In this document: positions 53,721-64,000 of the stretch, one piece after another
Position numbering within the stretch: the stretch's first letter is position 1
Layout: each line of letters opens with the position of its first letter
NCBI GenBank assembly: GCA_933228675.1
Contig: OW121741.1
Coordinates: 132,507,290-132,571,289, forward strand
DNA: 64,000 nucleotides
Direction: 5' to 3'
From: Stomorhina lunata
Lineage: Eukaryota; Arthropoda; Insecta; Diptera; Rhiniidae
Notes under the pieces: generated by a model
The model's input: only the letters and a program-made list of their open reading frames with translations
What the model was told of the DNA's origin: nothing
Databases searched by the model: none
Made by a program: the position numbers and the translations under genes

Positions 53721-55949
53721 AAAATTTTTTTATCATAATTTTTTCCATAGATCTATCAAAATTTTTTTATCAAAAATTTTTCATTCAAAATTTTTTTTTA
53801 TAGAAAAACGAGTTTTAATCAAAATTTTGCCTAAAGAAAAAATTTCTTTAAAAAGAAAAATTATTCGCATTTTATCCCTATCTATTACATTTGTTAATGT
53901 AATAGACATTTTAGTTGTCTTTACTTTTGTTCAGTCAATGACCTGAGCTTTTACCTTTGTTTTACAGACATAATTCGTAATGATTGTGTTTGTAAAATAG
54001 GTAATAATGCGAGGTTTTCTGTCCTAAAGAAAAAGGCCTAACCATATATAAAAAAGTTGTGATAATTTTTTTTTTTAAATGAATATTAGAAAACTTTTTA
54101 AAAATAAAGTTTTGCTTAAAACAATTTTATAATGAATATTATGGACAATTTTTGATATAACTGTATAAACACAGATGTCCATATTAAAACACAAATAAAT
54201 TTTTCTACACCCTACACCAACAACCCTTGTAAGACAAAACGTATGACAATTTTTCATATTTAGACTTAATCAAAAAGATATAACGATTAAGAAAAAGTGC
54301 TTGTAAAAATGATTTACGTCAATTGAAGGTACAAGTAAGTGCCCTCATAAACTTATACTTAAACTTATTGATTACAAATATAAAGGGAGTGTAGGCAGTA
54401 GGAGGCCCTTGCACTCTGTCAAGTCAAGCTAGACATTCATAGACATTCTCGTTGAAGGTAGTGCAATAACTCGGTAGGGTTCTGCTATTATTTGTTCTTT
54501 TCGAATGATGAGGTTCGTTTTGCTTTTACTTTTTGCAAAATTTTCTGCAAATGTATTTGTGGATGAGGACAGACGGACGGATGGATGGATGGATGGATGA
54601 ATGGACGGACGGACGGACTGAAGACTATCCCTGTGAAATTGTCTGCGCTCGTTTTGTTTGTTGTTGTTGTTTAATTTTATTTGTTTGTGTTAATGAGGAG
54701 GGAATACAGTTAAAGATGAATGTGGATGTAGATGTGAATGTGGTTGGTGGTGGCATGGCAATGGCACAGTACAAGGTCACTTTCGATGTGTTGTTGATAT
54801 TATTTTTTTGCAGTTGTTGCTGCTGCTGCTCTTGTAGTTGATTATGATATCAATGTTCTGCTGCTGCTGCTGCTCATGTTGTTATTGCTGTTGCTTATTT
54901 TGTTTTTGTTGTGGCAAAAAGGTCTGTGCACTCTTAGAGAATAAATATTTTTATAAACATTTTTACACACTTTTATAAAAATCTTATTTTTAACAAAATT
55001 TATTTATTTATGTCCATGTATGACTTTATTTTTGCACAATTGCTGCACACACACACACACACCTACGTAAAGGCTGTTAAGCAAACATTTTGATTGTGGA
55101 GGTACCCACGGACTGATAAATGCTCAATGATATTAAAAATGCAGTAAGCAGGGGGTAGCTGCGAGGACTAAAACCTTTCATTGTAGATCGTCCTGTTTAA
55201 GGGAACATTTAAGTTTTGATATTTCATTAGAAATGACTAGGGTTAAAACTTTTACCTCGGATATTGAAATTATAGCTTTCGGTAGTATCGTGTCGAACTT
55301 TACCAAACTGAATCTAATTAAAGAGGCTTTATATTAAAATTAGTAATGTTCCGAATTAAAAATGCATTTCATATTTCAGCAAACTTTTTTTCGTAGTGCT
55401 AAAAATATTTTTTTCATTTTTCATTCATTAAACCGTGACCGTTTCGGGTTGCAAATGCTTTTAAACGGTATAAGTAAGACCCGAGTATTACAAAAAACCT
55501 AACGGAGTGCCTACAAAAAAGACGGAAATGGTTTCCTTGAATATGTTCGATTTTAAGATAACAAAAATTAGTTATATTCAAAATAATCGTTAACAAACTT
55601 TTTTTGTTAAAGTGCCTTTTGCTCATTCAAGGGTTAAATATCATCGACCAGTTGTAGATTATTGAAATGAGTTCATTGCTTTAAGTCTAATACTAAATTT
55701 CTAAAAATAATGTATAAATAATAAGTAAATAAATGAAGAAATAAGCATTTTTATTAATCATTGTGTAATAATTTCTAGAAATATAAAAATAAAATAGAAA
55801 CAATAGAATTTTTAAAAGTCATGTGAAATGAAAGTGTTAATGAACTCATTATCTTCAAATTTTCTCCAAAAAACAATTTAGAAAAAAGTTTAAAACTAAA
55901 ATTTTTTTACTTAAAAAATTTGAAACCAAAATTATATATTTTAAGAACG
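53721..55949. other. Spacer between inverted arrays, with microsatellites, no recognised gene
   Basis: Contains (GGAC/GGAT)n at about 54569-54620, (CTG)n runs between 54811 and 54895, and (CA)n at about 55045-55062. The frame at 54533-54841 runs through two of these and is low-complexity. No transposon or conserved protein was recognised. Confidence 0.5.
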
Positions 55950-57530
55950 ATAATATTTTTTAATGAAAAAATTTACCAACAATTTTTTATACAAAAAATT
56001 TACCAAAAATGTTTCTATAGAAAAGAATTACCAAAAATTTTTCTATAGAAAAAATTTACAAAAATTTTTCTATAGAAAAAATTTACAAACATTTTTCTAT
56101 AGAAAAAATTTACAAAAATTTTTCTATGGAAAAAAATTACCAAATATTTTTCTGTACATAAAATTTACAAAAAATGTTTCTATAGAAAAAGTTTAACAAA
56201 AATGTTTTTATAAAACAAATTAGCCAAAAATGTTTCTATAGAAAAATTTACCAAACATTTTTCTATAGAAAAAATTTACAAAAAATGTTTCTATAGAAAA
56301 AGTTTACCAAAAATTTTTCTGTAGAAAAAATTTACCAAAAATTTTTCTATAGGAAAAACTTACCAAAAATTCTTTATAGAAAAATTTAGCAAACATTTTT
56401 TATAGAAAAAATTTACCAACAATTTTTCTGTAGAAAAAATTTACCAAAGGTTTTTCTATAGAAAAAATTTTTCTATAAAAAAATTTTAACAAAATTTTTT
56501 AAAGAAACAATTTACCAAAAATTTTTTATAGCAAAAACTTACAAAACATTTTTCTATAAAAAAATTAACCAAACATTTTTCTATAAAAAATTAAAAAAAA
56601 ATTCTATAGAAAAAATTTACACAAAATTTTGTATTGAAAAAATGTACACAAATTTTTCTAAAGATAAAAAAATGTATTCTAAATTTTTTCATTTTTTTTT
56701 AAAGATTTCTATATAAAAATTTTTTCTATAGAAAAAATTTCCCAACAATTTTGCTAAAGAAAAAATTTACAAAAATATTTTTATAAAAAAAAATTATAAA
56801 AACTTTTTCTATCAAAAAAATTTACCAAAAATTTTTCTAGGGAAAAAGTTTATCAAAATATTTTCTATAGAAAAAATTTATGAAAACACATTCTACAGAA
56901 AAAAATTACCTAAAATTTTTCTATAGAAAAAATTTACAAAAATTTTTTATAGAAAAAATTTACCAAAGATTCTTCTATAGAAAAAATTTACCAAAAATGT
57001 TTCTATAGAAAAAATTTTCTAAAAATTTTTATATAAAAAAATTTATAAAAAAAATTACAAAAATTTTTCTATTGAAAAAATTTTTCTAAACATAAAATTA
57101 ACCAAAGATTTTTCTATAGAAAAAAATTTACCAAAAATTTTTCTATAGAAAAAAATTTACAAAAAATGTTTCTATAGAAAAATTTACTAAAAATTTTTCT
57201 ACAGAAAAAATTTATCAAAAATGTTTCTATAGAAAATATTTACGAAAAATTTTTCTATAGGAAAAATTAAAAAAAACGTTTTTTGCCAAATATTTCTCTA
57301 TAAAAATAAATTACCAAAAATTTTTCTATAAAAAAAAAAAAAATTACCAAAAATGTTTCTATAGAAAATTATAGAAATAATGTTGTGTAGACAAAAATTA
57401 CCAAAGACTTTTCTATAGAGAAATACCATAAAAAAATTTTTCTATAGAAAAATTTACCACAAATTTTTCTAAAAAAAAATTACCACAAATGTTTCTTTAG
57501 AAATATTTCTCAAAAATGTTTCTATAAAAA
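55950..57530 (-). repeat. Palindromic minisatellite array, inverted form of the 28-bp GGTAAA family
   Basis: Units of about 27-28 bp read TTTTTCTATAGAAAAAATTT followed by ACCAAAAA. On the minus strand this is the GGTAAA-linker unit of 50986-53720. About 55 units are present; this copy is more heterogeneous, with many single-base indels. Confidence 0.92.
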
Positions 57531-59620
57531 AATCCAAACATTTTTATATAGAAAAAAATTTTCATTCTTAAAATTATTTCTATAGAAAAATTTTCGTTCT
57601 TAAAATTGTTTCTAAAGAAAAAAATTTTGTTTTTAAAATTTTTTTTATAGAAAAATTTTTGTACTTAAAATTTATTCTTTCGAAAATTTTCTTTCTGAAA
57701 ATTTTGCTATAGAAAATTTTTGGTATTAAAATTTTTTCTATAGAAAAATTTTCGCTCGTAAAATTTGTTTCATAGAAAAATTTTCGTTCTTAAAATTTTT
57801 TCTATAGAAAAATTTTCTTTCTTAAAATTATTTCTAAAGAAAAATTTTCGTTTTAAAAATTTTTTCTATACAAAAATGTTTGTTCTTAAAATTTTTTTAT
57901 AGAAAAATTTTCGTTCTAAAGATATTTTCTTTAGAAAAATTTTCGTTCTTAAAATTTATTCTTTAGAAAAAATTTCGTTCTAAAAATGTATTCTATAGAA
58001 AAATTTTCGTTTTTAAAATTTTTTTTATAAAAAAATTTTCGTTGTTAAAATTTTTTCTATAAAAATGTTTCGTTCTTAAAATTTTTTCTTTAGAAAAATT
58101 TTTCTTAAAATTTTTTCTATAGAAAAATTTCCGTTTTTAAAATTGTTTCTATAGAAAAAATTTTAAGAAAGAAAATTTTTTCTATAGAAAAATTTTCGTT
58201 CTTAAATTTTTTTCTATAAAAAAATTTCGTTCTTAAATTTTTTTCTATAAAAATATTTTCGTTCTTAAATTTTTTTCTATAGAAAAATCTTCGTTCTTAA
58301 AATTTTTTCTATAGAAAAATTTTCGTTCTTAAAATTATTTCTAAAGAAAAATTTTCGTTTTAAAAATTTTTTTCTATAGAAAAATTTTTGTTCTTAAAAT
58401 TTTTTTATAGAAAAATTTTCGTTCTTAAAATTTTTTTATAGAAAAATTTTCGTTCTAAAGATATTCTCTTTAGACAAATTTTCGTCCTTAAAATTTATTC
58501 TTTAGAAAAAATTTCGTTCTAAAAATTTATTCTATAGAAAAATTTTCGTTTTTAAAATTTTTTTTTTATAAAAAAAATTTTCGTTGTTAAAATTTTTTCT
58601 ATAAAAATTTTTCGTTCTTAAAATTTTTTCTTTAGAAAAATTTTTCTTAAAATTTTTTCTATAGAAAAATTTCCGTTTTTAAAATTGTTTCTATAGAAAA
58701 AATTTTAAGAAAGAAAATTTTTTCTATAGAAAAATTTTCGTTCTTAAATTTTTTTCTATAAAAAAATTTCGTTCTTAAATTTTATTCTATAAAAATATTT
58801 TCGTTCTTAAATTTTTTTCTATAGAAAAATCTTCGTTCTTAAAATTTTTTCTATAGAAAAATTTTCGTTCTTAAAATTATTTCTAAAGAAAAATTTTCGT
58901 TTTAAAAATTTTTTTTTGTTCTTAAAATTTGTTTATAGAAAAATTTTCATTCTTAAAATTTTTTTATAGAAAAATTTTCGTTCTAAAGATATTCTCTTTA
59001 GACAAATTTTCGTCCTTAAAATTTATTCTTTAGAAAAAATTTCGTTCTAAAAATTTGTTCTATAGAAAAATTTTCGTTTTTAAAATTTTTTTTATAAAAA
59101 AAATTTTCGTTGTTAAAATTTTTTCTATAAAAATTTTTCGTTCTTAAAATTTTTTCTTTAGAAAAATTTTTCTTAAAATTTTTTCTATAGAAAAATTTCC
59201 GTTTTTAAAATTGTTTCTATAGAAAAAATTTTAAGAAAGAAAATTTTTTCTATAGAAAAATTTTCGTTGTTAAAATTTTTTCTATAGAAAAATTTTCGTT
59301 GTTAAAATTTTTTCTTTAGAAACATTTTCGTTCTTAAAATTTTTTCTGTAGAAAAATTTTCGTTATTAAAATTTTTTCTATAGAAAAATTTTCGTTCTTA
59401 AAATTTTTTCTATAGAAAAATTTTCGTTATTAAAATTTTTTCTATAGAAAAATATTCGATCTTAAAATTTTTTCTATGGAAAAATTCTCGTTCTTATTTT
59501 TTTTTTTCGTTTTTAAATTTTTTTCTATAGAAAAATGTTCGTTCTTAAAATCTTTTCTACAGAAAAATCTTCGTTCTTAAAATTTTTCTATAGAAAACAA
59601 ATATTTGTTTAGGCGAAGTT
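57531..59620. repeat. Palindromic minisatellite array, 32-bp CGTTCTTAAAA-linker units
   Basis: About 65 units share TTTTTTCTATAGAAAAATTT and TTCGTTCTTAAAA. A long variant string containing the odd unit AAAATTTTAAGAAAGAAAAT recurs at about 58155, 58697 and 59223, so the higher-order period is about 540 and then 525 bases. The junction with the previous, oppositely oriented family lies near 57535. Confidence 0.93.
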
Positions 59621-61384
59621 TCGTTCTTTTTTACTATAAAAAATTTAGATACTAAACATTTTTTCAATAGAAAAAATTTCATTCTTAAATTTGTTTCTTA
59701 AAATCTTATTCTTAAAAAAATTATCCTTTCTATAAAAACATTAACAAATTTTTTCCTATATAAAAATTTTTAAAATCTTAAGAAAAATTAAATTTAGTTA
59801 TAATTGCCTCATTTTCATAAATTAAACAAAGATGACGTAAAAATTATGCCGTAACCTCAAACTGAAATAAATTTTAGGAATTATTTACCTTCTCTACAAC
59901 AACAACAACAACTAACATAGTATCCAAAAAATTATTAAAATAAAATTTAGGTTAAAGTACGGTTAACGGTTTATTTAAATATTTGGTTACTTCAAAATTT
60001 CATTCCAACTTTTACAGGTTTCAGTATCTACAATATTCACAATTCTAAATTCTATCTGGAACTAAATATTTTTAGAGGTTTCAAAGTGAGCACTCAACAG
60101 ACAGACAAACTGACCTAACAACAACCATTAGCTTACAAATTCTTTCTTTCAACTTCAACAAAAATCTTTCGATACTTAAGCGAACTTATGTAATCTTAGA
60201 TAGAGTTACAAAAAACAAAAAGAAATTAAAGTTCTTAAATGAATATAAAAATTTAAATATATAATTTTGGTATCTCTCTTTGTGCTTTCATAATTATTCA
60301 TATATAGAAACAAAATGTTATGTTACTTTCGCCAGACCCGTCCATCATTTTTTAAGCCATACCTTTTTTTAGAACTTTTTTTTTTTGATTATGTTAAAAT
60401 TTCTTTATTTCAGTTACAATTATGAAACTTTCTTTCTTCTGTCTTATTACGTTTCCCCCGTCTTTATGTTTCTTCGTTCATACATTCGTTCGTTTCAGAC
60501 GTTCATTCACTCGATCCAACTCGATCGCTTATACGCTCAAACATAACTTTTCATTATTTCTGTTCTTTTTTTCCATTTGTTTGTCTTGGTTTAAATTATT
60601 TCTTTCATTTTCAGAAGATTAGTAACATAACGTAATATTACTCGTATTTAGTTGGCGCTTTCAATATAGAATTGGGCCAAATAACGGTTTTCTTAGTTTA
60701 CAAAATTATCCAACAAAAACAACAAAACGAAAAGACCTACTAATACTTTTACAAACTCCCCAAAAATCTGAGAGTATTAAAGTTCCGTAATTTTCAGTAA
60801 AAGCCAAAAATAAATTTTGTTTGGTTTGATGTTGAATTCGGTTGAGTGTGTTGAGGTTGTATGTGTGTCTCGTTACCAAAAAGGGAGAACTAATTGAAAA
60901 AGAACCGGTTAACTTACTTAATAATGGCTTACGAAAAGCAGAACTTACAGTTTTAAGTTTGCTCAGAGACGGAAAGTATGACTGTCCCAATCGTTTTTTA
61001 GAAAAAAGTTTGAAAGTAGAACATGTTCAAACTGATTGTCTTGGAAAATCTTATGTAAATATAAGAAAATTTCTTTAATTATGTATTTACATTACACTTT
61101 AATCCACAAAATGGTATACACTTAAATTACAAAGCATGATTTAGCAATTTTCTAATATTAGATTATGCTAATTTTTATTGGTTTAAGGCTAAATATGCAA
61201 ATATATGCAGATGATTCATACAGAGTTGGAAAGCAGAGATTTCAATCTTAATTTAATTGTAAATTTATTTTTGTAGTTTATTATTCCCAAAAGTTATATC
61301 CTTACTAAACAGATATTTTCTAAAAAAACAAACTTACGTTTAAAAATGACATGTTCTTTGTTACAAATTTTCAGTAAAAACTGT
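59621..61384. other. No supported gene; short (ACA)n tract
   Basis: Contains (CAA)n at about 59898-59912. The plus-strand frame 60842-61078 (78 residues, containing GELIEKEPVNLLNNGLRKAE) has a more protein-like composition than others here. It overlaps a frame on the other strand, is not preceded by recognisable signals and matches nothing I know; it could be old coding or transposon sequence. Confidence 0.4.
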
Positions 61385-62910
61385 TATACCAACAATTTTT
61401 CTATAGAAAAACTGTTATACCAACAATTTTTCTATAGAAAAACTGTTATATCAACAATCTTTCTATAGAAAAACTGTTATACCAACAATTTTTCTATAGA
61501 AAAACTGTTATACCAACAATTTTTCTATAGAAAAACTGTTATACCCACAATTTTTCTATAGAAAAACTGTTACACCAACAATTTTTCTGTAGAAAAACTG
61601 TTATACCAATAATTTTTCTATAGAAAAACTGTTATACCAACAATTTTTCTATAAAAAAAACTGTTATACCAACAATTTTTCTATAGGTAAACTGTTATAC
61701 TAACAAATTTTCTATAGAAAAACTGTTATACCAAAAATTTTTCTATAGAAAAACTGTTATACCAAAAATTTTTCTATAGAAAAACTGTTATACCAAAAAT
61801 TTTTCTATAGAAAAACTGTTATACCAACAATTTTTTTATAAAAAAACTGTTATACCAACAATTTTTTTGTAAAAAAACTGTTTTACCAACAATTTTTCTA
61901 TAGAAAAACTGTTTTACCAACAATTTTTCTATAGCAAAACTGTTTTACCAACAAATTTTCTATAGAAAAACTGTTTTACCAACAATTTTTCTATAGAAAA
62001 ACTGTTTTACCAACAATTTTTCTATAGAAAAACTGTTATACCAACAATTTTTCTATAGAAAAACTGTTATACCAACAATTTTTCTATAGAAAAACTGTTG
62101 CACCAACAATTTTTCTGTAGAAAAACTGTTATACCAATAATTTTTCTATAAAAAAACTGTTATACCAACAATTTTTCTATAGGTAAACTGTTATACTAAC
62201 AAATTTTCTATAGAAAAACTGTTATACCAAAAATTTTTCTATAGAAAAACTGTTATACCAAAAACTTTTCTATAGAAAAACTGTTATACCAAAAACTTTT
62301 CTATAGAAAAACTGTTATACCAACAATTTTTTTTATAAAAAAACTGTTATACCAACAATTTTTTTGTAAAAAAAAACTGTTTTACCAACAATTTTTCTAT
62401 AGAAAATCTGTCTTACCAACAATTTTTCTATAGAAAAACTGTTTTACCAACAATTTTTCTATAGAAAAACTGTTTTACCAACAATTTTTCTATAGAAAAA
62501 CTGTTTTACCAACAATTTTTTTATAGAAAAACTGTTTTACTAACAATTTTTCTATAGAAAAACTGTTTTACCAACAAATTTTCTATAGAAAAACTGTTTT
62601 ACCAACAATTTTTCTATACAAAAACTGTTTTACCAACAATTTTTCTATAGAAAAACTGTTTTACCAACAATTTTTCTATAGAAAAACTGTTTTACCAACA
62701 ATTTTTCTATAGAAAAACAGTTTTACCAACAATTTTTCTATAGAAAAACAGTTTTACCAACAATTTTTCTATAGAAAAACTGTTTTACCAACAATTTTTC
62801 TAGAGAAAAACTGTTATACCAACAATGTTTCTTAAAAAAAAACTGTTATACAAACAATTTTTTAATAGAAAAACTGTTAAACCAACAATTTTTCTACGGA
62901 AAAACTGTTA
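61385..62910. repeat. Palindromic minisatellite array, 31-bp ACTGTTATACCAACA-linker units
   Basis: About 49 units share TTTTTCTATAGAAAAACTGT and TATACCAACAA. A subfamily with TTTTACCAACA instead of TTATACCAACA dominates the second half. A string with CACCAACA..TTCTGTAG then ACCAATAA and TATAGGTAAACTG occurs at about 61568 and again at about 62100, a higher-order period of about 535 bases. Boundaries are sharp on both sides. Confidence 0.95.
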
Positions 62911-63065
62911 TAAATTCAAAAGTTAATATACCTCAGGCCAAATTTCATAAATAAGCCAAAAGGAAATTGTCCCAGATAATTTTTCTGAATAAAACATTCA
63001 TAGACCAATATTTATATGCGTTGCCAATATCAGAACAAACTTTTACCACCTATGGTGGTGTTTAA
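62911..63065 (-). mobile_element. mini-me/HINE fragment, end region
   Basis: AGACCAATATTTATATGCGT followed by TGCCAATATCAGAACAAACT and CCACCTATGGTGGTG parallels copy 2 at 32120-32190, with the CCCTTT word lost. Only this short end can be recognised. Confidence 0.6.
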
Positions 63066-64000
63066 ATATGTACTCGTATATCAATGCATAATCTTACATC
63101 GTTTGGAGTGTTATAAAACTATTGTTAAAGTTTTTCATGAGAAAGTAAAGTTTTCAAATCCTCCCCAAAAAAATAAAATTACACTTTCAATTTTACTTCT
63201 CTGAGGAAGGCTTGCGCTACAACAACAACGATCGTATGATATTCATTACTCTCTCTTTCGTCACAATTTATACTCTTTTGAAATGAAAAATTCGATTAAA
63301 GAACTTTTACGTCAATTACACCACCACCATCATCGCACCGGTAGTTGTTAAGTTTGTCGTGGTCGTTTTTAACTTGTTTCATAAAAAACTAAACGGTTTT
63401 AATGGAGGCCAACTCGTGTTGTCGTAGCCACATTAGAAGACGAGTCAGTCATAAAGCTTTTAAAGGTACGACTATCTACCACAAACATAAATGCGTCGTT
63501 CAACATTTCGAAAACAAAAAATATCGTTCCATATGAACATTTTATTATTTTTTTTTTCTTTGAGTTGGATTTATTTCTTTCTTCTTTTCAAAAAGGAGAA
63601 AGTGTTACACACGCATTTTTCTTGAAATGTTTTTCTTTATTTCTTAAACAATTTAAACTAAATAAAGTCAAGTATTAATACTTTTTTTTGTTAAATTGTA
63701 TAAAGTACATTGTAGTTTTGACGAAACGCTTTTAGCATAAATAAACAGATGACATTTATTTTCTAAAAAAGCACAAAATATTTAATGAAGATCGTAATCA
63801 TAATGATCATCGTAAATAATGTTAATGACCATTAAGTATAAAAGTGATATCTGTTATGACGATAATTATTTGCTTTAGCCAAATTCAGTTATTCTAATTT
63901 GTTGGTTATTCTTTTCAATTTTCATTTCATTTTCACTTTAAATTTAATTATTATATTAAAATATTCAAAAGTTTGGTTTGAAAGTTACGAGGTCAGGTCA
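63066..64000. other. No recognisable gene
   Basis: Contains short CAA and CAC trinucleotide runs (about 63219-63229, 63320-63335) but no supported exon, repeat or transposon end. Composition is similar to the spacers between arrays. Confidence 0.45.

Noticed and set aside
55963..56196. Frame with repeated FYRKNLQKF-like peptides
   Set aside because: Translation of the inverted 27-28-bp array.
60706..61078. Opposing frames of 78 and 94 codons
   Set aside because: The plus-strand frame looks somewhat protein-like, but it matches nothing I recognise and overlaps an equally long frame on the other strand. Only a search could rescue it.

Overview
This window looks like non-coding DNA from a higher fly, most likely a calyptrate (blow-fly or house-fly type). 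The sequence is strongly A/T-rich, roughly three quarters by eye. It carries mini-me/DINE-like (Helentron-associated) repeats with (GTCY)n cores, several lineages of Tc1/mariner/pogo transposons, tRNA-derived SINEs and RTE-like non-LTR debris. No host protein-coding exon, rRNA gene or intact tRNA gene could be supported. The window reads as intergenic DNA or the inside of a very large intron. All recognisable coding sequence is broken transposase or reverse-transcriptase sequence.

Left part (1-10.9 kb): the 3' end of a DD37E-type Tc1 element cut by the window edge, a minus-strand SINE, an almost complete rosa-like mariner (one stop codon and one frameshift), a full-length mini-me/HINE copy, a plus-strand SINE, a degenerate minisatellite, and an odd 1.3-kb block with six copies of a TGTAGCGTCCGTCACAG-like motif. 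Middle part (10.9-42 kb): a 2.2-kb palindromic minisatellite, a decayed non-LTR element, a second SINE, a 1.9-kb inverted repeat built of minisatellite units, a hAT MITE with an 8-bp target duplication and six TATCGATA sites, and a deeply nested transposon cluster at about 27.4-34.3 kb (Tc1 relic, SINE, foldback element, mariner relic, pogo-like elements, mini-me copy, tandem repeats). Further along are two TA-duplicating MITEs, another Tc1 relic and an internally deleted Tc1 element of 980 bp. Right part (42-64 kb): dominated by minisatellite arrays with units of 27-32 bp, separated by short A/T-rich spacers with microsatellites.

The most striking feature is the arrays. About 18 kb of 64 kb consists of tandem units of 27-32 bp, all built round a palindromic A/T core (TTTTTCTATAGAAAAA, or TTTCCTAT...ATAGGAAA). 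Each array has its own linker. Some arrays recur in inverted orientation, several have higher-order periods of about 210-540 bp, and one pair of arrays forms a near-2-kb palindrome. No function is shown for them. Within this window they look like one repeat family that has repeatedly amplified, inverted and re-diversified.
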